A stretch of DNA of 64,000 nt, taken from an uncultured Bacteroidales bacterium. GTDB lineage: Bacteria > Bacteroidota > Bacteroidia > Bacteroidales > UBA932. Under the pieces are notes generated by a model that made no database searches, had not been told where the DNA came from, and saw only the letters and a list, made by a program, of their open reading frames with translations. The number at the start of each line of letters is the position of its first letter. Positions within the stretch are counted from its first letter, which is position 1. Location of the stretch: NCBI GenBank assembly GCA_934725575.1, contig CAKVCK010000017.1:1-64000 (forward strand), written 5' to 3'. Below, piece after piece: positions 59,802 through 64,000 of the stretch. The position numbers and the translations under genes are program-made.

Positions 59802-62800
59802 TTATTTGAATGTCACGTTCACACCGATGTTGAAAGTCCTCTGGATCGGGTAGTTGAATCCCTCTCCGGCGAGCTCCGGATCCCAGAGTTTGAACTTGCT
59901 CCAGCACAGGAGGTTGTTGCCCTGGAAGTAGACGCGGAGATTGTCGATGTGGATCTTGTTGGTAAGCTTCTGAGGAAGGGTGTAGCCGAACTCCATCTGC
60001 TTGAGACGGACGAAGGAGCCGTCCCTCATCCACCAGGTGCTGACCTGTGTGTTGTTGTGGTTCTCGTAGGCGCTGTAGCGTGGGTAGAGGGCGTAGATGT
60101 CACGGTCGTCCTCGCTCCAGTGGCTGTCGGAATAGGCCTTCAGAAGCTGTCCGTTGTTGACAAACGGAGCTGTTCCGTACTTGTTGTACTTCGTGCTGTA
60201 GGCGCTTGTGGCGTCAATCCAGAAAGACTCGCGTCCCAGACCTTGGAAGAACACCGAGAAATCGAAGCCCTTGTGACCGAGGGACACACCGAACCCGTAG
60301 ATGATCTCCGGGGAGGTCGGATAGCCGATCGGCACCATGTCCGCGTTAGTGATCACACCGTCACCGTTGACATCGGTGTACTTGATGTCACCTCCACCGT
60401 ACTGGCTACCGAAAGCGGCCTGCGAAGGGCTGTTGGCGGCATCCTCGTCATCGACGAACAGACGCTCGGCGATGTAACCCCATGTCTGCCTGATCGACCT
60501 GCCGGCGTGCTGGCGGTAGGACTCCGGATAAGTAGGCTCCTCATAGACATCATACTTACCGGTGGAGTAGGTGAAGTTCGCCCTCGCGGACGCCCAGAGG
60601 CCGCTGGCCCAGGCCTGCTTGTAGTCGGCCTGGATGTCGATACCCTTAGAGCGGGCCTGGCCGATGTTGCCGTAGACGGCGGCCTGGAGACCCATGGTGT
60701 TAGGGATGTCGGCGCGCTGCATGAATATGTCGGTGCGGTGCTCGGTGAAGTACTCGGCGATGATGTCGAGCTTTTTGAATAGACCCAGCTCGAGGGCGTA
60801 GTTGCTCTTGTAGGACTTCTCCCAGGTGATGGCCTCGTTGGCGTAGCGCACGACTCCGATACCGTTGTAGCTCACGTTTCTGGTCTCGCCGAAAGATGCT
60901 CCCAAACCACTGTTGTTCATGCTCATCTCCGACAGGTAGTAGAAACGGTTGGAACTTGAGCCGATGTTGTCGTTGCCGACAAGACCGTAGGAGTAGCGCA
61001 GCTTGAGATTGCTGACCACCTTGGTCAACGGCTTGAACCACTTCTCGTTGGACATCATCCACGCGAGACCCGCCGAAGGGAAGAATCCCCAGCGGTGGGA
61101 TTTGTGGAAACGCTCGGAACCATTGTAGCCGAAGTTATATTCAACAAAATACCTCTTGTCGTAGCCGTAGGTGAAACGTCCGGAAAGGCCGGCGTTGCGC
61201 GATGGCAGGGACAGCTGGAGTGAGCCGGCGTTGGCGGTCAGGGACTCGCTGGCGGTGAAAACCAGAAGTCCTGTCACGTCGTGCTTTCCAAATGAGCGGT
61301 TGTAGTTCAGGCGGGTCTCGGAGTACATCGTGTTCTTCACCGTCTTCCCACTCTCGGAATATGTCAGGTAGTCCGTTCCGTTTTCGTTGATGCGGTTGAC
61401 GTGGTACTCTCCCGTGTAGGAGTCGTAACGATCCAGCCTGTACCAATAAGGATTGAACTGGCGGTTCACTGTAAATTCGGACAACCTTGTGAGGTTGAAC
61501 AATGTCATGAACGACAGACCCTTGGTGATGAACTTGAGATCCTGCTCAAGCTGTACGGCGGCGATCATCTGGGAGCGCTGGTAGTTCTTGTAGCCCTTGA
61601 CAAGGTTGGCATAAGGGTTGATGTAGGAGCCATCCTCGTAGTTACCGAACATGATGTGCTGGATCCCCACGTGCTCGTCGTCCACAGGGTAGTAGGCCGG
61701 GAAGAGCACAGGGTCGGAGTGCATGACCTGACGGTAGACATCGCTACCTCCGTTCAGAGGGCCTTGATAGTCCCTGAAGTTACCGGTCAGGCGGACAGCC
61801 AGCTTCGTTGTCGGGGTGACGTTGATGTCCACGTTGGAGCGCAGGGTGTAGTTCTTGTCGTCGATGTTGTTGTTGAAACTGTTGCGCTTATCGACTTTCA
61901 GAACACCCGTGTCCTCGGTGTAGGCACCGGACACATAGTAGGTCGCGACCTTGCCTCCACCACGCGCTGAAACGTTTGCGCGGTAGCTTGTGGCAAAATC
62001 CTTGAAAAGCATATCGTACCAGTCGTTGGCCGGATAGATGAGGCGGTTGGCGCCCGGTTTTCCGGTCTGCTCGATCTTGTCGTAGGTGTACATCAACTCT
62101 CCGAGAGGGTCACGGGTGGAGATGGCCTCGTTGTACGACTTCATGTAGGTCACAGGGTCGGCGAGTTCCACGACATCGGTCGGGGCGGAGATCGAGGTCT
62201 CGACACGGGCGAAGATCTTCGCCGGACCTTCCTGGCCGCGCTTGGTGGTAACGAAGATGACACCGTTCGCTCCGCGGGCTCCGTAGAGGGCCGTCGCCGT
62301 GGCGTCCTTCATGATCGAGAAGCTCTCGATGTCGTCCGGCTGAAGGCGGGCGAGGTCAGTGGAGGTAAGCTCGATGTTGTCGATGAGGATCAGAGGGCTG
62401 GTGTTCGCGCCGAACGTGGTGATACCACGCACGAAGAAGTCGGCGTTGTCCTGTCCAGGCTCACCGGTACGCTGGTAGGCGATCACACCGGCCACGTTTC
62501 CGGCCAAGGCGGTGGTGAGGTTGCTGGAAGGAACCTTCAGGGTCTTGACATCAACCGTGGAGATGGAGCCGATGACGCTCTCCTTCCTCTGTTTACCGAA
62601 GGCGACCACTGTCACCTCGTCAAGTTCGTTTGCCGCGTTTTTGAGTTTCACGACGAAGTTGGTCATAGTACCGACCTGCAGAACCTGAGTCTCCTTTCCA
62701 AGGCACTCAAACTTTAGCTTGTCGGTAGGCTTGACACCGGTCAGCTCGAACGAGCCGTCAAGGTCGGTCATCACACCTCGGGTGGAACCCTCGACGGAGA

Positions 62801-62930
62801 CCGTCGCTCCCGGCATAGGCTCGCCAGTCTCCTCCTCGTAGATCACACCCTTGACGGTCTTGGTCTGGGCCACGGCCGCAACGGTGCTCAGGATGAGCGC
62901 AAGCGTCATTGCGATCTTTTTGAAAGACAT
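59802..62930 (-). CDS. SusC/RagA-family TonB-dependent transporter
   Basis: Outer-membrane importer of 1042 residues that takes up glycan oligosaccharides with TonB energy. Signal peptide (MSFKKIAMTLALILSTVAAVAQ), carboxypeptidase-regulatory-like domain (KTVKGVIYEEETGEPMPGATVSVEGSTRGVMTDLDGSFEL), TonB box region (LDEVTVVAFGKQRKESVIGSIS), plug (SNLTTALAGNVAGVIAYQRTGEPGQDNADFFVRGI...MKDATATALYGARGANGVIFVTTKRG), and a 22-stranded barrel ending in Phe-Lys (GVNVTFK). First gene of the operon; GAATAT is rare here (three sites), as expected for a highly expressed gene. Confidence 0.97.
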   Translation of the reverse strand: MSFKKIAMTLALILSTVAAVAQTKTVKGVIYEEETGEPMPGATVSVEGSTRGVMTDLDGSFELTGVKPTDKLKFECLGKETQVLQVGTMTNFVVKLKNAANELDEVTVVAFGKQRKESVIGSISTVDVKTLKVPSSNLTTALAGNVAGVIAYQRTGEPGQDNADFFVRGITTFGANTSPLILIDNIELTSTDLARLQPDDIESFSIMKDATATALYGARGANGVIFVTTKRGQEGPAKIFARVETSISAPTDVVELADPVTYMKSYNEAISTRDPLGELMYTYDKIEQTGKPGANRLIYPANDWYDMLFKDFATSYRANVSARGGGKVATYYVSGAYTEDTGVLKVDKRNSFNNNIDDKNYTLRSNVDINVTPTTKLAVRLTGNFRDYQGPLNGGSDVYRQVMHSDPVLFPAYYPVDDEHVGIQHIMFGNYEDGSYINPYANLVKGYKNYQRSQMIAAVQLEQDLKFITKGLSFMTLFNLTRLSEFTVNRQFNPYWYRLDRYDSYTGEYHVNRINENGTDYLTYSESGKTVKNTMYSETRLNYNRSFGKHDVTGLLVFTASESLTANAGSLQLSLPSRNAGLSGRFTYGYDKRYFVEYNFGYNGSERFHKSHRWGFFPSAGLAWMMSNEKWFKPLTKVVSNLKLRYSYGLVGNDNIGSSSNRFYYLSEMSMNNSGLGASFGETRNVSYNGIGVVRYANEAITWEKSYKSNYALELGLFKKLDIIAEYFTEHRTDIFMQRADIPNTMGLQAAVYGNIGQARSKGIDIQADYKQAWASGLWASARANFTYSTGKYDVYEEPTYPESYRQHAGRSIRQTWGYIAERLFVDDEDAANSPSQAAFGSQYGGGDIKYTDVNGDGVITNADMVPIGYPTSPEIIYGFGVSLGHKGFDFSVFFQGLGRESFWIDATSAYSTKYNKYGTAPFVNNGQLLKAYSDSHWSEDDRDIYALYPRYSAYENHNNTQVSTWWMRDGSFVRLKQMEFGYTLPQKLTNKIHIDNLRVYFQGNNLLCWSKFKLWDPELAGEGFNYPIQRTFNIGVNVTFK

Positions 62931-63030
62931 AAACGTTTTTTATAAATTTTGTTGTTTAATTAAAGTGCTATATTCCTTTAAATTATTAACCACTATCGGC
63001 GATAAACCGATTTAACTGTCGCGCACTAAA

Positions 63031-63046
63031 ACTCTCTAATGAGAGT
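63031..63046 (-). promoter_or_regulatory. Hairpin in the susC leader
   Basis: ACTCTC (63031-63036) and GAGAGT (63041-63046) form a short stem close to the predicted transcript start, and ATCGG/CCGAT at 62995-63011 forms a second. The leader of about 120 nt could be a site for small-RNA or antitermination control. Confidence 0.4.
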
Positions 63047-63054
63047 ATGAAAGA

Positions 63055-63085
63055 CAAAATTAGAGACTTTTTCATAAAAAACAAT
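63055..63085 (-). promoter_or_regulatory. Promoter of the susC operon
   Basis: On the minus strand ATTG (63085-63082), 19 bp, TAATTTTG (63062-63055): a good -7 and near-match -33. It nearly touches the divergent GH92 promoter, so one regulator could control both. No sensor-regulator or anti-sigma gene lies in the window. Confidence 0.6.
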
Positions 63086-63094
63086 AGATTTGCG

Positions 63095-63102
63095 TATATT
63101 TG
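63095..63102 (+). promoter_or_regulatory. Candidate -7 element of the second GH92 gene
   Basis: TATATTTG ends four bases before the ATG at 63107. If used, transcription would begin at or next to the start codon, giving a leaderless mRNA. No -33 match. Confidence 0.4.
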
Positions 63103-63106
63103 GGCT

Positions 63107-64000
63107 ATGAATTTTAAGTGGTTATACGCAGGCATATTCCTGCTTCTCTGCGTCGGTGCGGCCGCGCAGCAGCCTTCCTCCAAGGCAAGTTATGTCGATC
63201 CTTTCATCGGAACCGACGGTATGGGACACACTTTTCCGGGGGCGTGCGTGCCTTTCGGCGGGGTTCAGCTGAGCCCTGACACGGACACCATCCCTCACAA
63301 TGTGAACGGGAAATACCAGCCGAGGACTTATGAATATTGCGCCGGCTACCGTTACTCAGACCCTACGATCGTCGGGTTCAGCCACACCCACTTCAGCGGC
63401 ACGGGTCACTCGGATCTGGGCGACATCCTCCTGATGCCGACCACGGGAGCGCTGAGACTTAACCCCGGCACGGCGGACAACCCGGACGGCGGCTACCGCA
63501 GCCGCTTCTCGCACTCCACGGAGAAAGCCTCGGCGGGACGCTACGAGGTGACGCTGGACGACTATGGCGTAAAGGCTCGTCTGACCGCCACCACCAGAGT
63601 CGGAATCCATGAATATTCATTCCCTAAAGGCGTTGACGGACAGGTGATTCTGGACCTCATCCACGGGATCTACAACTACGACGGCAAGACCCTCTGGGCG
63701 GAGGTGCAGGTGCGGAACGACACCCTTCTGACCGGCTACCGCATCACCAACGGCTGGGCCCGCACGAACTACACCTACTTCGCGATCTCCTTCTCGCAGC
63801 CTATCACTGAATATGGCTACGCGGACCGCGAGAAGATCAATTATAAAGGAGGCTGGAGCAAGTTCGACCAGTACCACAACTTCCCGGCGATGGCCGGACG
63901 CAAGCTGGTGGCCTGGTTCAAGTTCGCGACTTCCAGGAACCCGGAGCTGACCGTGAAAGTTGCCCTGTCCGCCACAGGTGCCGAAGGGGCGCTGAAGAAC
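63107..64000 (+). CDS. GH92 alpha-mannosidase, partial (runs off the window)
   Basis: The first 298 residues of a second GH92 enzyme. Signal peptide MNFKWLYAGIFLLLCVGAAAQ; then the family N-terminal domain: YVDPFIGTDGMGHTFPGACVPFGGVQLSPDTDT, YEYCAGYRYSDPTIVGFSHTHFSGTGHSDLGDILLMPTTG and VKARLTATTRVGIHEYSFPKG. The catalytic domain lies beyond the window. The SGTGHSDLGD variant and the insert around PHNVNGKYQPRTYE differ from the GH92 at 40411, so they are different subgroups and may cut different linkages. Divergent from susC, it probably supplies the enzyme activity of this locus. Confidence 0.93.
   Translation, partial: MNFKWLYAGIFLLLCVGAAAQQPSSKASYVDPFIGTDGMGHTFPGACVPFGGVQLSPDTDTIPHNVNGKYQPRTYEYCAGYRYSDPTIVGFSHTHFSGTGHSDLGDILLMPTTGALRLNPGTADNPDGGYRSRFSHSTEKASAGRYEVTLDDYGVKARLTATTRVGIHEYSFPKGVDGQVILDLIHGIYNYDGKTLWAEVQVRNDTLLTGYRITNGWARTNYTYFAISFSQPITEYGYADREKINYKGGWSKFDQYHNFPAMAGRKLVAWFKFATSRNPELTVKVALSATGAEGALKN

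Larger units (their letters stand above)
247..63811. repeat. Dispersed GAATAT/ATATTC word (highly iterated motif)
   Basis: Reading the window by eye I found about 185 sites with GAATAT or its complement ATATTC, from 247 to about 63806. Base composition predicts roughly 25. About 23 are the full palindrome GAATATTC (for example 4866, 7423, 12120, 28116, 42637, 52287) and about ten are GAATATATTC (for example 9715, 11430, 11712, 16510, 23834, 23940, 39482, 42725, 45702, 54830). Sites fall in genes on both strands, in every codon frame and between genes. They are sparse in the ribosomal operon (two in 3.9 kb) and susC (three in 3.1 kb) and dense in mutS (about fourteen in 2.6 kb) and cdaA (six in 0.8 kb). 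Counts are manual and approximate. Confidence 0.85.

Noticed and set aside
59769..60782. A 337-codon open frame opposite susC
   Set aside because: Antisense shadow of the TonB-dependent transporter; low-complexity Val/Leu/Asp composition and no motif.

Overview
The window is a chromosomal segment of a Bacteroidota bacterium, almost certainly order Bacteroidales. Evidence: SusC/SusD pairs, lipoproteins with fimbrillin-like, BACON and GLUG modules, an S46 dipeptidyl-peptidase, GH92 and GH109 glycosidases, a GTPase-dead EF-G paralogue (EF-G2), and promoters of the Bacteroidales form TTTG-N19-TAnnTTTG. No Shine-Dalgarno-like pattern was noticed upstream of most starts. The G+C content looks slightly above 50 percent, higher than Bacteroides proper, so a gut or rumen Rikenellaceae/Cryptobacteroides-like lineage is plausible but not proven. 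I saw no tRNA, rRNA, CRISPR array, insertion sequence or prophage.

Layout. 0-7.3 kb: folA, an NSS sodium symporter, an Mrp-type Fe-S carrier ATPase, a DPP7-like S46 peptidase, rnhB, and an XRE regulator facing a 67-aa ORF with two matching operator-like palindromes between them. 7.4-13.6 kb: EF-G2, a transglutaminase-fold lipoprotein and an acyltransferase-3 membrane protein. 13.6-18.9 kb: the collapsed remnant of an AAA ATPase gene, then a GH2 beta-galactosidase, a GH109 lipoprotein and a tiny Ala-rich exported peptide. 19-24 kb, minus strand: cdaA, mutS2, yraN and a GDP-mannose pyrophosphorylase gene. 24-28.1 kb: a free-standing ribosomal operon rplC-rplD-rplW-rplB-rpsS-rplV-rpsC with its own promoter and terminator; rpsJ and rplP onward are absent. 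28.2-32.3 kb: a Tat-exported Gfo/Idh oxidoreductase plus a HEAT/DUF1080 protein, probably a 3-keto-glycoside cleavage pair. 32.4-45.4 kb: fabG, ahcY, nhaA, mutS, butyrate kinase, a GH92 mannosidase, a DUF1186-like protein and an Rpn-type nuclease.

45.9-64 kb is a polysaccharide utilisation locus. Eight closely spaced minus-strand genes (SusC, SusD, DUF4959/5126/5000 protein, DUF4998 protein, a lipoprotein phosphoesterase with two fimbrillin-like modules, a BACON lipoprotein, a GLUG lipoprotein and a fimbrillin-like lipoprotein) run from a divergent promoter near 63.06 kb to an intrinsic terminator at 45.85 kb. A GH92 alpha-mannosidase starts divergently and runs off the window end. The set suggests uptake and trimming of an alpha-mannan or high-mannose N-glycan, and the phosphoesterase suggests the target may be phosphorylated.

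The most unusual signal is not a gene. The word GAATAT/ATATTC, and its palindromes GAATATTC and GAATATATTC, is scattered through the window at roughly one site per 350 bp. It occurs in all reading frames and between genes, overrides normal codon choice, often covers start codons, and thins out in genes likely to be highly expressed. It behaves like a highly iterated genomic word comparable to cyanobacterial HIP1.
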